A stretch of DNA of 64,000 nt from Onchidella celtica (GCA_963931925.1 OZ007574.1:39376438-39440437), one strand, 5' to 3'; shown: positions 1 through 13,900, counted from the first letter of the stretch. Numbers and translations: made by a program. The notes: generated by a model not told the origin, from the letters alone.

Positions 1-885
1 GGAAACGGTCTGAAAGTGACACCGGCCATATGTGGCCTGTCACTATAGCGGCTGTCACTGTTACACGTTCCCCAAGCACATGTTTTTGTCCGCATTGTGG
101 TGTATTTACAACTGCGTCCCGATGCGAAAGACTCAATGTTTGCCTCACTTCCTGACCTGACCTCGTTACGATAGGCCTGACCTACTTTTGACCGGAAATT
201 CCGTCGGACTTCCCCAAAATCTTGTGTTCTCCTATTGCCTCCACTAGACAGGAAGTAAACAAAGGCAGATTTCCATTACAACCGTCTGTTTGACAACAGT
301 ATACGATTTTCTTTTTTTCCCCGGCATTTTTCTTGCAAAAGAACCCATTTCTGGGAGGTTGCAAACGATTTTCAATAAGATATTTGACTTTTCTTTGGGA
401 TACCATAAAACTGGGATGTTGTATGCATTCGAAAAGTCACGAACGCTCTCCTTAAAAAAATAAAATAAAATCAGTAACTCGGACAACGGCAACTTAAAAT
501 GGTTGGCATGTTTATTTGGAACCAACACAAACCAAAAACAGCCCAGAACAACATTTTGTCACACTTATGTCCATTCTGTGGCAGCGCAAACTTCAGGTGA
601 CCTATTATGGCCACAAGCGTGAAACCTGCCATTATAAAAAAAAACAGCACTGACGTTAATCGTATCGCAGAATCTTTGACAGCACCCCAGCCTCTTTGTG
701 TGCCAATCACCGATATATCGGTGCACAAGAATGCTAGGCTATTTTATTATTGTTTCGGGAAGAAAGAAAGTTGACTTTCTGTTACTAGATGTTGCTGTAG
801 TTATAAGTCTTCATTCATCCCTCCCCCTCCCCCTCCCCCCCCCCCCCGCACTGTTTTCTTCCTGTGTCGGGGCACACAAAGAGTT
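1..885. other. Non-coding stretch, no gene seen
   Basis: No open frame here looks like protein. A short imperfect hairpin (AGTGACACCGGCCA facing TGGCCTGTCACT) lies at about 15-45, and a run of C and CCT repeats lies at about 820-848. The rest is AT-rich intergenic or intronic DNA. Confidence 0.5.
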
Positions 886-1530
886 AAAACAGTAAAACAG
901 CTCAGGCGACTGAGTTCTCTAGAGCTGGTGAAATACAGAATAACTTTATGTGGTGGGGTCGTTCCGAATAGTTAAAATGCGTAAGGCACTGAATTATGAT
1001 GTTGTTTGCATGTTTTGTTGTCGTTGTTTTCCCCACACGATATCAAATCATGCGAAGTTTTCGCATCATATAGGTGCACAAATACATGTGGACAGACAGC
1101 CGTATAGTATAGGCCTACATGTTCTTAAAACTTAAAGTAAAGAAATCCGTGGTCAAAAAGTAATTTTTGTATCCAGGTAAATACACTGTACTTTAAAAAT
1201 ATAGATCGAGCTGTTTCGCTTAGCAACAATGAGGAATGAAACAGGGAGGAGAAGACAAATAATGTGCATAGTTTTTATAAAGCAAAGAGTGATCGAGAAC
1301 ATCAAACTTAGTTATAGGATTGTAATTGTTGTTGTTGTTTTTGGGGAGCGGAGGGGGGGGGGGTCCAATACAAGACAGGCGAAGTCAAGGAAAACCAAAC
1401 ACAAACTGAGATGGCAAATCTGATTTAACTCCGGCTATTACACAAGAAGAGCTGCAAAACAAAATAACAAGAATAATGATGCAACATTGACAATTTTAAC
1501 GTTTATGATAGCATTATCAAATTTGATTGT
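886..1530 (+). repeat. Dispersed repeat, copy 1 (pair with 45640-47770)
   Basis: Blocks of this stretch recur in the same order at 45640-46170 and 47510-47770. They include the AACAGTAAAACA start, GGCGACT-AGTTCT, a TAGGTGCAC block, GATCGAGAACATCAAA and AAATCTGATTTAACTCC. Identity is moderate, so the copies are old. The second copy is split by a 1.3-kb fold-back-like element, so this one shows the unoccupied arrangement. No coding capacity was recognised. Confidence 0.6.
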
Positions 1531-1689
1531 GATATCCACGCACTTCCAATACTATAAATGTGGGAAAATAGACACAGGTTTCAGTTCCATAGAAGAAGAG
1601 AAAGTGATGGTTGGTCTAAGCTATAAGCATTTCTCAATTTTTTATTTTTTTTTCGTAACCTATCTAATACATTGTAACGCCAATGGCCT

Positions 1690-1935
1690 GCTTATATCAG
1701 CCACGACCGGTGTAGCAGGCCAGATTATACCCCAGCCTGACTATACCTGGTGCAATAGGCCTAAATATACCTCCGCCCGCCCAGACTATACCCGGGGTTA
1801 AACTGGCCTAGCCCATAAAATACCCCGGGGTATATTCTGGGCTTGGCCAATTTATACCCTGGTGGGTATACTTTGGGCTAGACCAGACTATACCCCAACC
1901 CCCACCCCAGTCCAGATTATACCCCCTACTTTTTT
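1690..1935. repeat. TATACCCC cluster in both orientations
   Basis: The word TATACCCC or close variants (TATACCTGG, TATACCCTGG) occurs about nine times in 240 bp. At least one copy is inverted (GGGGTATA), often next to CCAGACT or GGGCTGG-type words. Spacing is irregular at about 20-35 bp. It resembles a degenerate minisatellite with an inverted-repeat component. Confidence 0.6.
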
Positions 1936-4190
1936 TTTTTAATAAGTCAAGAGCACAGTGTATTTCAGCCATAGTTTAAATTGATGTTACAAAAAGGGTT
2001 GAAAATCCATTCAAATTGATGCTTAGACTTCAACACTAAGTTTACTTGTGCCCATTGATACATGTATTATTACTTTTTTTTTTTTTTTTATAATTGGTTG
2101 TCCATGGGTAAAACATGCATATTTATTTTTTTGTTTGGCACCAATGACATAGATTCTCAGTGGCAAGGTATGAAATAATTATAAGACTCATAAATGTAAA
2201 GTCATCTGAATTTTATTTTGATTTTTAAAAATCAAAAGTGCGCTTGCTATGCCAGGTAATTATATATATATATATATATATACAAAGTTACCCTACAATA
2301 ATGCAGAAAGAAAAGAACGCACATAGAAAACAAAACATTTTAACAACCCAAATGACGGATGATGCACTTCCATCATCCATGATGGATAATCCAGCAGAAA
2401 ATAATTTATACTTCACATAAAACTAGATACACACTAAATTTTTTCCACATGATGAATTCCACCTGTCCAGATTCACTTGAAACGTTGTAGAATGCTAAAA
2501 ACAGTAATATACAAAAATAACAATAAGAACACCAAATCATCCTATTTACTCTTGAAAATAAATATCAATATGAGAATCATTTTCGTCATTTGTTTAATAA
2601 TATAAAGATTAGGGGGGAATGTAAAAATGACAGCGTAGGCCTACACCTCATTCTAGAATCTATAAGCAGCAATGTGTATTAATTATATGTAAAAATGTGT
2701 TAAGTCTTTTCAACTATTCAAATTACAACAGGGCAGAAAGCTTTGGTAAAGTAGCCTTGCTATTGTGTAAACTGACTGATCCACTGGGACAACAGTAGTG
2801 CACTGTATCATGTAATTATAATATGTTACGGCAAAATTTCTATAGATCATGGTGCGTTAACAACATTTCTTGTTAGTGAATTCTTTGATAGCTTATCTGT
2901 AGAAATATTACATTTTTTCATGTAGCTCATGGTTTAAGACACTGGATTAGTTTGCAAGGCAATTGAAAGATTCCAGTTATGTATATAGTATTATAATGCT
3001 GTGTCACTTGCGAGTGAAATAAAATTTAAAAACATAATGTTGTATCCTTGGATATTTTATGTATCTGACCCAGTTTTGCGTTTTGGCGAAAGTGATTCAT
3101 CTCTATAGTATAAATAAATGTCATGTAGCCTATACTCTGTGGTATCTGGCCGCCATCGTTCAAAAAACATGATTAAAACGAGACCCTCTCAGAATCTTGC
3201 TAGGTTAAATATTAATTGTATGGTAAGCCTACACATATTTTCTTTGTTTACTAAAAAAAATAACATATTTTTTACTATAAGTCTGAAATTTAAGATCATT
3301 GTAGGTGCCGGAGACCTTGTATTGTTAACTCTTTTATAGGTAGCTACTACCAATAAACAAATGTAAACAAATTAGAATTCCCTCTATGAAATGGCTTAAA
3401 CTACGTGGCAGAATTGGGAAAACCCTTAAAATATTACGTGGGAAACAGACCCATTATTAAAAAGTGCAGACGATAGGACTGTTGTTCTTTTTTCCTCTGA
3501 TAGCAATAGAATGATGAACTGGCTTTGGTTTCTGATCTTGCTGGTCACTGCAGTCCTTCACGGTCAGTTTGTGTTTATTTAGGGCTGCTATGTAGTCGTT
3601 TCTTAATTGTTCTTGTTTTTTGTTTTTTTTTAAATCGAAACTGTTGTCTCCCATATAAATTATAATGCACATACGTGTTGACTGGTGAACAGCTTCAGGC
3701 ATGACATAAGCCATATTGAATTTGAAAAAACCGACATCACCAAATTTCTGTTTTTAAAAGAAAAATATTATATAACTAATGCCAAGAAAGAACAAAATCA
3801 AAGACAAAGGCACTGCTTCAGTCAGAAAAGAATCAGCACAAAACGTCTATTTAGTATGATGCCAGATGTGAGTTAGCTCTCCTGTGTAGTCTTATCCCTC
3901 GGTTAGGCCTGCTGATGAACAATATCGCCCCCCCCCCCCCTGTTCCACATTAACAATTAACTTAATTAAGGGCATTAAAATAACACATTGAGGCCATAAG
4001 TCTAGTTAAAAGTCGGGCTTTTTTTTTTTTTTTTAAAGTTGTATTGTTTTCTCCCAGAGTTGACTTCACTCAGAAAGGTGACTGGCAAGGATTCTGAGAG
4101 CATTTAATTCGTCGTGGTTTTGACTGACTGACAGAAATTTCGCAAGCACAACATAGCTCATGTCATGTAGGCCTGCATGTATTCAAAAAA
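1936..4190. other. AT-rich non-coding stretch
   Basis: No gene recognised. It holds several poly-T runs and a (TA)n tract at about 2262-2282. A fragment at about 3070-3113 (CCCAGTTTTGCGTTTTGGCG then CTCTATA) matches one at 52569-52607 inside the terminal-inverted-repeat element described there, so a relic of that family probably lies here. Confidence 0.45.
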
Positions 4191-5302
4191 GGAAGTGCTT
4201 AGAGAGGGACACATGTCCCCCTCTAAGCAAGTGCTTACAGAGGGACATACACACCTGACCCCCTCTAAGCAAGTGCTTACAGAGGGACACATGTCCCCAT
4301 CTAAGCAAGTGCTTACGGAGGGACACGAGCCCCTCTAAGCAAGTGCCTACAGAGGGACACATATCCCGCTCTAAATGTGTGCTTACAGAGGGACACATGC
4401 GCCCCCCCCCCCTTCTAAATGTGTGCTTACATTTACTACAGAGGGACACATCACATTATTTTAATGTCTCTAAGCACAGGATTTAAGATATCTTTCAGCG
4501 CAGGATTTAATAGGGACAGTTGCATAGATCAGTTCCTTTAGCATGGAGGGGCATAGTTAGAACGTATTATGCAGTCACTGTGTGGGCTCTGAAACAAAAT
4601 AAATATTTTTGAAGATCTAGATCTAGTTCTGGATCTCACAGATGCCGGAGCAATAATATGCGCTCCAAATTTAATCTGTTTGTGTGGCCAGTACGTTTAA
4701 GTTTAAGTTTGAAGACAAGCACAATGACACGATAACAACCACGTTGTGCTGGGAAAAGTCAGATGATAGACAGGTAAAAGAATGGCAAGATAGAAAATGA
4801 GCCTACCACTACCAGGGACATGCACCAACCGCTGTGCTAGCCTATACGTGTGAGAAGAATCACAAGGTGACAGAACATCGGAGCGTCTATTTTACGTATG
4901 GCGGCAAATAGGATATTTTACTTATTTCGAGAGTGCGGAATGTCTATTTTACGTATGACAGCAAATAGCCTGTAGACTGTTTTACGTATTTCTGCAAAAT
5001 ATTCCTTTCGCTATTTTACGCACGATGGCGTATGACCATGCGCTGTCAAAGTGGGCATGGCAATTAGTGTTAGGGGTAGGGTGAGATTTAGGGTTGGGAA
5101 GATCTTTCGATCTAGTCATATTGAGGGCGCCGCCATGTTGGACGATCGAAATCAAAAACAGGCAAACTTCCCAAAATAGAATATCCGTCGGTTGGCTGAG
5201 TAAAAATAGCAAGTCACCATATTTCGATGACGTTTTTCACATATATGTCCCTCTGTAAGCACTTGCTTAGAGGGGGACATGTGTCCCTCTCTAAGCACTT
5301 CC
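4191..5302. mobile_element. Fold-back-like DNA element 1 (GGAAGTGCTTA ends)
   Basis: The first 59 bp (4191-4249) recur as the reverse complement at 5244-5302, giving terminal inverted repeats that start GGAAGTGCTTAGAGAGGGAC. Inside the left end the unit AAGTGCTTACAGAGGGACAC plus ATGTCCC is repeated about seven times up to 4450. Each unit contains the palindrome GGGACACATGTCCC. The interior has no transposase. It has three repeats of a TATTTTACGTATG/GCAAATA word at about 4887-5020. The structure is that of a non-autonomous cut-and-paste or fold-back element. No target duplication is convincing. The end motif and palindromic subterminal units resemble the element at 46178-47498. Confidence 0.7.
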
Positions 5303-6180
5303 ATTAAAAAAATATTATTGACAAGGACTCTGTAAGACCATTCTGTCATTAACCTAAGGAAAACAAATACTTTATTAGTAGCAGTCTACTCACCATATAT
5401 TGAAAAATTATGAATTGATCATCGTCAGCATTATTTAGCACAGTAATTGGAATCCCTGTATCAAAGACACTAGAAACAATTCTGAAAAGTAATAACGGGA
5501 AAGACCGCACATTAGCTGTGGAAAACCGCGTTTCTATTCATTTCATCATGACGACAACGATAAGTGTTACTGACGGAGCTTACCGGATACACAATGATTA
5601 AGACGCATGACATAAATTCTTTCGATCAGATTTGCCTTGTTAACGCCTATTGCGATGACTTGCATCATGTCTATTAATTATTAAAAACCAGGAAAACGTG
5701 AATGATGTAGAACATTATTGCCTGGACCCGAGGCCTAGACAAGAAGGAACGTTTTATGAATCACTTATTTTTTATGTCATATTTTATCATATGATCTCCA
5801 CGTTTCACTTTAGTGTTAAATTCACATGGGGCATTTTCAGCATTCTCTATGGTTGTTTGTGATTTTGTGGTACTGTCTTGGCAATTTCAGTGGTAAGTTT
5901 GTGTATAGACTATGTCATGCTTACGTCCATTGCGTCACAGTTGGGTTGAGATAACTTTTTTCATTAATGAAATACTACTGTTCGACCAAATTACATAGAC
6001 TACTTTTTTTTTTAATCAGTCCTAATTAAGGCAGGCGGCGAACAACGCATTGTTGATTTGTTCACTATTCAACAATGAAAACGCAAACTCATGTCAAGTA
6101 AGAATTTAAGGGGGCAGCCACATTACTCGTTCTTCTTCCATCGTCCAGCGTCAGCAATCACATTCATGAAATGAGAAGTT

Positions 6181-6209
6181 CATTTTTCGTCGTTCAACGA
6201 CGAAAAATG
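6181..6209. repeat. Perfect 14-bp-stem hairpin
   Basis: CATTTTTCGTCGTT is followed, after a single C, by its exact reverse complement AACGACGAAAAATG. No transposon ends were seen around it. Confidence 0.85.
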
Positions 6210-7473
6210 CACATATTACGTTTGTGAGTAAATCTACCAGAGATACAACAATATTTACCAGGGGTGGCTAAACTTGCTTAACCCCAACGTAAGAGCCACA
6301 TACTGTAAACTTCTGATGTTCAAGAGCCACAAGATGTGAACAAAATGTATACACACGTTTTTGTCGTTAGATACGCATTTTTGTCACAAAAATTATATAT
6401 CTATACTATATTTGTGGACTTGAGATTTTTCGTTGCAAAAGGCTTCTGAACCACTCAACACTCGGACTTCAAATTTTATATGGTGCATCAGAATGGATGT
6501 AAGAGTGCACAGTTTTTAATAGAAGTCTCAAATCGGTGTAATTTTTTTTAATGGAAATTTGTTGTTTCCCCAATTTTCACTAAGCTCATTGACATGCTGT
6601 AAGTTTTTATGACATCATCACTTCCTGAAAATTTTCGGTGAGCACCACTGCAAACTGTGTACTGTCCTATCGCTGAGCTTTGGGGATGACCCTACGCATC
6701 TCGGCTTTTGTTCTTATTCCTTTCGGTCTGAAGTGGTGTCCTTTGTTGTTGCATATCTCTCTTAAGCTATCTATGCAGCATTAATGCCTTTCTTAGTTCA
6801 CAGGCGTCTTACGTTTTTCCAAAAAAAAAAACCTACACAAAACTGAACGTATTGAATACGGTAATGAAGTAAGGGAACATCTAAGAAAAGCGTGCGAATG
6901 CCATTTAAACAAGTTCTGACAAGATCAGAACAAGGTACATGTATTTTTAATACCGTACCAGGGTTTGTACCATACATGAAAAAAGTGAGCTAAACCACTT
7001 GACCCAGTGATAAAATAGGCCTGTAAAACTCTTTCAGTATGTTCAGTTATGAACAAACCAATGTGGAGGGAGAAAAAAAAGAAGCTAATTTACTATTAAT
7101 GCTTCACTTTTCACTTGTGGATTTCCTAGCTTGTTTAAATGTGTACTGGTATGTAGCCTAACTTATTGAGACTATTGGGGGCGTGCGATGATCGGAAGTT
7201 CTTAATTTTTGTGGTATGGGTCCATGACAAGCTCTCAAAATAAGTTTTCAAGGCTTTCTGTGATGCTTGATATTAGGCCTGTGTAATGAACTAACAATTC
7301 AGAGACTGAAACTCCACATACCGTACATGTAACGTGTGACAATAGCCATAACGATTAATTAACAGTCTAGCGTTAAATGTGTATCGACGGTGCCGTGCCA
7401 AAACCAGTAAAGATAAAACGCATGGCGGCGGCCGTGCATAGATTCATGGGAAACAAATTATATAAACAGCTAA

Positions 7474-7594
7474 AGTAACCGTGCATTAAAACGCCACTCT
7501 ACTATACGGCCCATTACCATGAATACAGTGTGTGACCGTGCATAAAAATGCCTCAGTACAATCAACGCACAGTGTGACCGTGCATAAAAATGCT
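7474..7594 (+). repeat. Three short GTGACCGTGCAT repeats
   Basis: GTAACCGTGCATTAAAACGC at about 7477 and GTGACCGTGCATAAAAATGC at about 7533 and 7575 form a spaced direct-repeat set. Function unknown. Confidence 0.6.
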
Positions 7595-8479
7595 TTAGAT
7601 TTTCTGCTCACATCCTCACACAGCAGTTAATTTGTGGGTGCATCTGGTAGGGTCTCCTTCAGTCTATCCTCTTGCTCTTTCCTTGCACAGTGACAATCAG
7701 TGACCGTTATCGTGTCGACCTGCTTTCCCCAAACTCAAGCTCAGAACTCAGACATCCTCACACTGAAATTTGGCGATTCTCTTATGACGCTTATTTATAA
7801 ACGCTGCACGAGTAAAGTTTATACGCGACGAATATGCCGCTTGACAAACACGTCTGGTGAGAGCACCGTACTCGGAATGTTTTAAAATGAAATTTATAAT
7901 GTTCCAGGCTTCTTGCCAGCATGCTATACCGGAACCAACTCAGAGAAGACATTTAGTGCACAAAAGTCATTTTATAACTTTTACCAAAGCCACATAAATT
8001 ATGAAAAGTCCACAAAGGTATAATACAATCTTATTGTGGAGAAGGGAAGGGTACTATGAAATGAATTAATGTTCTCCCACCAACGAACTTTGTTCCCCAA
8101 AGCACTACCGGTATGTAATGACAGCAGTCCTGCATGGGCTTTAGATCTATAATCATTATTCGTGTATTTTATGGCATGGGCATTGTCACTTCTTAACAAA
8201 CCGGCTTCCAAGGTAGGCAGTCATTTCAAATACTGGTGGATCTCGAACTCCTTTAATTTACTAAGAAGTTGCTCGCTCAGAGATTCAACAATACAATAGT
8301 CCATCCAATGTATGACTGTAAAGGCACGGTGGTCTAAATTAGGTAAGATTGACTTAAAAGTATTTCCGCAATCCACGCTTGCAGTCTGTTTCCTGTGAAG
8401 GAAGGAAGTCAGTTGCGTTTCTTCTCCATTCTCCCCCTTTTACTCACACAGAACCATATTAGCCTATATCAAAGCATAG

Positions 8480-9680
8480 CCTATATGAATGTCACAAATC
8501 CCAGACTGGGAGATGTAATAGTTTATGACAGGACAACAATCACGAACAAACGAGTTTAACACTTAACAGAACAACCCATCAGACTCACACATTTATTAAA
8601 CATAATTACACAGATAATAGCGCAATTACATACATCATATTATTGCAATTAACTGCCGTACAACGGCCTTATTCTCACACACACTCTCCCTCGGGTCCAC
8701 AACCCGGTAGTTACTCCTAAAGGCACTTCGGCCTCAGCCTCTCCCCTCAGGGTCTTAATAGCACATTAATAATTCACTGGCACCCCAGTCTCTCAATATC
8801 ACCTTCCTATTGTCATACACCTTAGCACTCCCCTAGCACCTCAGCAGGGCAATAACACATTATCATTTCAATAGACATTATCATTTCAATAGTACATTAT
8901 TAGTTCACTAGCCCCTCAACATGGCAATAGTACATTATCACATTCACGCTCATATCTACGTCCCTGTCCGTGGCCTGACTGCCACGACTTTATGTGCCTC
9001 TACTGTCCTGCACTGACAGCCTCACTTCTGGCCTATGTGTGGCCTCCGGCCCTATGCTGGCCTATCCCCTGTGCTCATCGAGGTGGCTCTGCGGCCCGTC
9101 CTCGACACCTACAAGAATAACATTACATTGGTATAATACCCTACCATTTCTATTCACTCCACCTCTCCTTACAACCCATGAAGCGTACACACACTAGTTC
9201 ACCTTTCACTCACCACACATCTTACGGTAACACACCTCCATCGGAGTACACACTACTCACTCGCGCTACAAATCCATGAACTCAACTTTCATCTATCGCT
9301 CATGGCGCACATTGCTATATCCAATATCAAGGACTTCCACATTCCTCACATATACTTATTTACATCATGGTAATAGACGAATATAATATAATACATCAAT
9401 CATAATAATCAATCAACGTTCTACGTACCAGTCATCACTGGAAAAACTCTCTCACTGGTCTCTCGACTGCTCCCCTTATGTCCGCCCGATGGGCTCTTAC
9501 TAGCGCGTCCGTTCAGTAGGACCTTCTAACTTGCAGTGATAGTAATACAGCGCTTTCGCCTCATTCAGACCCCCCACTACTCATAACATGCACGCTTAAC
9601 TTACTTGTCTACGTGCGTTAATTTTACTCTCCTCCTTTCACGTCTTTCCCTACCTGTCTGCCGTGAGTGTTACGGGGTGG
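8480..9680. other. C-rich, ORF-free stretch, possible degenerate repeat
   Basis: Base composition changes here: the plus strand is rich in CAC, CTC and TCA and poor in G. There are local near-repeats at about 8850-8950 (CATTATCATTTCAATAG twice, then ACATTATTAGTTC). Such a patch may be an old LTR or other repeat. I could not find matching ends or a target duplication, so no family is assigned. Confidence 0.3.
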
Positions 9681-10418
9681 GTTATTATATGAATTATTGT
9701 GTTACGACTGCATTTTAACTATCGAGAGGTTTTTAGAAATTACTCTTCCATACCATGCCACATATACTAATAACAATTCGAATAAGTTTTATCAAGGACC
9801 TTGCAGGGCCACAAATTTATTACTTTAAATCCCTAACAAATTCCGTCTAGCTCTTACATATTAAAAGGACAACATCAGCAGCATCAAATGAAAATTCAAT
9901 AATATCACTAGAAGTCTCCTTATAAATTTCTACCGCAAAGCTCACGGGCGGAGTCGTGGCCATCTGTGAATGGACTTATGTCCTGTACATACTTGACTAT
10001 TCCAAATTTTAAAACCAGAACCCCATCCCCTTTCCTTGTGGATGTTTTTCTGACTGATCTATACCATCGGTATGCCGTCGATGTTGGAACGCCTATACTA
10101 TAACTGCGGCTTTGAACAAACATTTTCTGAGCCAGTGCATTTTTTGTAAGCGAAATATGAACCAAGTGTCGTGCCCGTAGAAAGGTCATCAGTGATTACC
10201 AATCGTTGATAGATTGCCTGGTGTGTTGTGAAGTCAGCATCTTGTTATTCGTTCAAAGTGTATGTGTGTGCTTGTGTGTGTGTGTGTATGTATGTTTGCT
10301 AGATCCTGCTGGTGGAAAAGTAATAAAAGTAACACAATGATCAGTGAGACTTGCAAGGCATTGCAGTAGGACCCTATCCGTACACTATTGATTTATTTCA
10401 CCCTGCCTCACAGAACGT
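9680..10418. other. Non-coding stretch with TG tract
   Basis: No exon recognised. A (TG)n-rich tract lies at about 10258-10294. This stretch is upstream of the cysteine-rich membrane protein gene and may hold its promoter or a further 5' exon, but I see no clear core-promoter element. Confidence 0.3.
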
Positions 10419-10545
10419 GTGCTCCTACAACGAAATTTTAAATTTATTTCATCTTTCGTTGGAAGTTCCAAAGTCATATCTTTCGTTCTCCTCATGGTTT
10501 CTGTTCTTCTTTTTGGCATTACAGCTAATCTATGCTACCACACAT
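10419..10545 (+). CDS. Possible signal-peptide exon of the cysteine-rich membrane protein
   Basis: An ATG at 10419 opens a frame whose residues about 20-36 are strongly hydrophobic (ISFVLLMVSVLLFGITA), followed by a Cys-containing stretch. This resembles a signal peptide, as the downstream type I protein would need, and it lies about 420 bp before the first cysteine-rich exon on the same strand. No good GT donor is visible at its end, where the frame runs into a poly-C tract. The true first exon may therefore be elsewhere. Confidence 0.25.
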
Positions 10546-10959
10546 GTTCAGGCCCCCCCCCCCCCCCGAAAAAAAACAACAAATATTTAGAAGTGCGCAT
10601 GCTCAGCCACCGTGCACTGAGGACGAGCATGCTATTGGTCAATATCAAAATTTTAGGTTACTTAACAAAAAAACTAGTGTTTTCTTTCCATCTCCAAATC
10701 CATAGAGTGTCGTTAAATGTAATTTAATGTACATGGAAACTTGGATAAAATTATGTGCCATCGGCTTGAAGAGCAAAATGTAAAACCTGCCGTAACATAT
10801 TATATTTTAGTCTGGGTTTACGTTTCTAAGCTCTCATCCTGTGCACTGCTGTCGCATCCTTTGTTTTTCATCACGTGAAGTAGGAAAGAAAATGACCTAC
10901 AGCGTGTAAATCAGTCCCGCAAATCATATTTACATTTTTTTTTTTCTGATTTATTGCAG

Positions 10960-13900
10960 GTGCCACAGGAAGTGGTCTAACTCTGGGCATCTTACAAACA
11001 ATTGAATGTCGCGCTGGGGAACAACTGTGTCATTATGATGGCAGTTGTTGTAATATTTCTGAAGAAATATGCTCGTATCGTGCGAAGACATGTGTGCCTG
11101 CATTCCGACCCGGACTCAATATAAAGCAGGAATGCTGTGAAATCCTCACATCCTCGACAGCAAATTCTACAGACCCAGGAATTTACAATCTCTGTCTTTT
11201 CCGTTATGGACATTCTATGTGGCGTGGAGCCTGTAGGGGTGAGATGACAGGAAATCGAAATCATTAACCTATAATGAGATGGCTGTGGTGAAAGTCATGT
11301 CACTTCACCCAGTTGTACTTTCTTATATATTTGTTTTGATGGCATTGTTGCTAGTGCCATCTTAAACTAGAAATTTGGGTGTATTCTAAATCAACATGCT
11401 TCTGTCAACCTCGGACCAGAATGATTTATTTCGACCGAACCATGCAATAATAATTGATGTGAATGTGGAACAGAAACTCATAATGTGAAAGGATAATTTT
11501 TTGTTTATTACATATAATTCGAAAAGACTGATATCTGTTCACGAAGGACATGGGGATATATATTCTACATTATTTATAGTATCCATTAAATCTGCATGAG
11601 AAGCCTGCTGTAGATTTCTCTGTTGTAATTGTATAATGCCTGCCCAGTGGGTGAAAAATTCAATGTCTCCTGACTATTTTTGTTGACACTCTTTTGAAAA
11701 TAAAGTTGTTTCTTTTTAAACTATTATTATCTCAAACTCTGGGAAAAGTTGTGGAAATACACGAATGGGAAATATCCTGCAATCTTCACTATTTAAGGTC
11801 ATGTGTTCTTCCCAATCTTTGTCTTGGACACTGGCAACTAATTCTTGGAGGTACCAAAGGGCAGAAACGCCTTTGCTTCACAACATATTCCTTCAGTTTT
11901 AATGGCCTGCATTGATGACAAACTAATAACACATGAACTGACCAAAATTGTCAGTTGAGCATCTAAAACCGGCACCCTATACTGTGTCTGTGGAAAAGTA
12001 TGCCTGATGATAATTATGAATGCAAGGGATAACTACATCATAATTTGAAACAGCCTCTTCTGTGTTTCTGTGGGAAGTTCAGCATGCAAAGCATTATTTT
12101 ACTCTATGGGTGAAAATTGTGGGTGTAAATCCCAGTTGCCGGCCATTATTTCATCATATTTCTTTTTATTCATTATTGTATCACATTTTCTTTGTTTTCT
12201 TTAGTTAGCTATTTTCCCAATTTTCCTTGGTATTTCCCAAAATGCTTTCTGTTATGCAGCTCCGTTAAGATTGTTAAAAATGTTCACGGTATTGATTAGT
12301 CTGATACATGGGTAAGTTCATTATATGAACTAACCTGGAGTGGAGTGATTGTAATTTGTGACTTCTGTAATCCAACAGATCCACCAATTAACTGTTCACC
12401 ATGGCATTTCTGGTGTGTACACAGCGGAGAATGTTGCATATCTGGGGAAGACGTCTGCAGCGAAAATGACAAAACCTGCAAAAAAATAAAACTGAGCAAG
12501 AAAAGCCAGCGCGACATGTGTTGCAATGCCTTGCGCAAAAATGACACTACAAATAGTGCGCAAGGAATCCTGGCTGCATGCTTATTCCTGTACGGGAATC
12601 TCACATGGCAAAAAACAGCCTGTGGTGGTTAGTATCTTTGTATCTTGTCCCTGGGGAAAATGGAGATTTCTGGTAATTTTTATTAAGTTTTTAAAATGAA
12701 AAGAGGAGGAACTCCGAATGCAGCTCATGGTCAGGTTTTTGTCCAGTAATGAAATATTCTAAACTGCGAAGATATACTGATCCTCACAAGGGCGCAACGT
12801 TCCTAGGAGCAGCCTTGCACAGGGGGTGGCAGGTTAGCCCACTATATGAATGTTTTTATAGTTAATGCGTGGCTCAACCATGAACCTCACATAATTTGTA
12901 CTCTGTTGCATTAAAGGGCTGGCAATACCGGCATGAGATGCATTTGGAAGTCTGTATGAAAAAGGACATTTGTACCACAGGGAAACTTACACTCAAGTTT
13001 TACCCAATGGGCCAACAAATGAAAATTCGATTTTACTATAAATCTGATTATTTAAAGTAAAAGCGATATGTGGTATAGATCTAATGCTGATCTGCCTCTC
13101 TGTAACATGAGAGCAACAAGTTCTTGTTGACTAAATATCTCCTATCCTTTCTGCACTGTTGTACCAAAATGTTTGCTGCAGCCCGCCTATTCGCTCTGGT
13201 GCAAAGTTCAGAGAAAAGTCAAATCAGAGGGAAAACAAAAAAAAAAAAAAGAAAGAAAGAAAGGGATATTGGAAGCAAAACACTCAGTGGCATGCATGAA
13301 AGTATTTGAAGGGCGAGAATATAAAAAAAAACAAATAACTGCACTTATATTTAATCCATATGACTGAAAAATGCACTCGTAATTTTTTTGACGGAAGGGG
13401 AGAATTAATTAAAAACGAAAAATTAGATTTAGTCAGTTTCTACTTTATGAGTTGCTCAAATTGATAGTAAAACAAACACCAGGATACAACTGTTGCTGAA
13501 TGTAGTTTTAAATAAGTTTTAAAAGAGGGAATATCTTTCTGAGTCTAAATGAGAAATACTGGGCAGCACAACTTTGAAGTGGAGGACTGTTCAAATTACA
13601 GTTTCAAATACAGACTAAGAAAGAAGACAGCCATAAAACTCCTGCTGTGACAGACAATTTTCAATATTAATATTGCAAACATTAACAATCTGTCATTGGT
13701 GAAGCAGGGAAATTTTACATGTTATAAATAAGAAGGATAATGAAAAAGAACCACTAATAATAAGAAAACAAAATCATAAAGCAAATGCAGTGTGTTATAA
13801 CGAGATCCACAGTTCCAGACGGCTGTCATTTGGCTATTTATGAATTGTAAAAAGGTCTATATTGGCCAAAAATGTCCAAAATCAAGCTGTTTAAAATTAC

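Larger units (their letters stand above)
5303..8480. other. Non-coding stretch with small structures
   Basis: No exon recognised in 3.2 kb. It contains a perfect hairpin at 6181-6209 and a small GTGACCGTGCATAAAAATGC repeat set at 7474-7594, both listed separately. The rest is AT-rich without notable structure. Confidence 0.4.

Noticed and set aside
4183-4449. 88-codon minus-strand frame with repeated MSLCKHLLRGG-like units
   Set aside because: It is the translation of the subterminal repeat units of the fold-back-like element.
8480-9680. A second solo LTR
   Set aside because: The base composition is suggestive but no TG...CA ends with a target duplication could be found.
10351-10590. 79-codon frame overlapping the possible signal-peptide exon
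   Set aside because: It is an alternative frame across the same poly-C tract with no better splice site; the 10419 frame has the clearer signal-peptide pattern.
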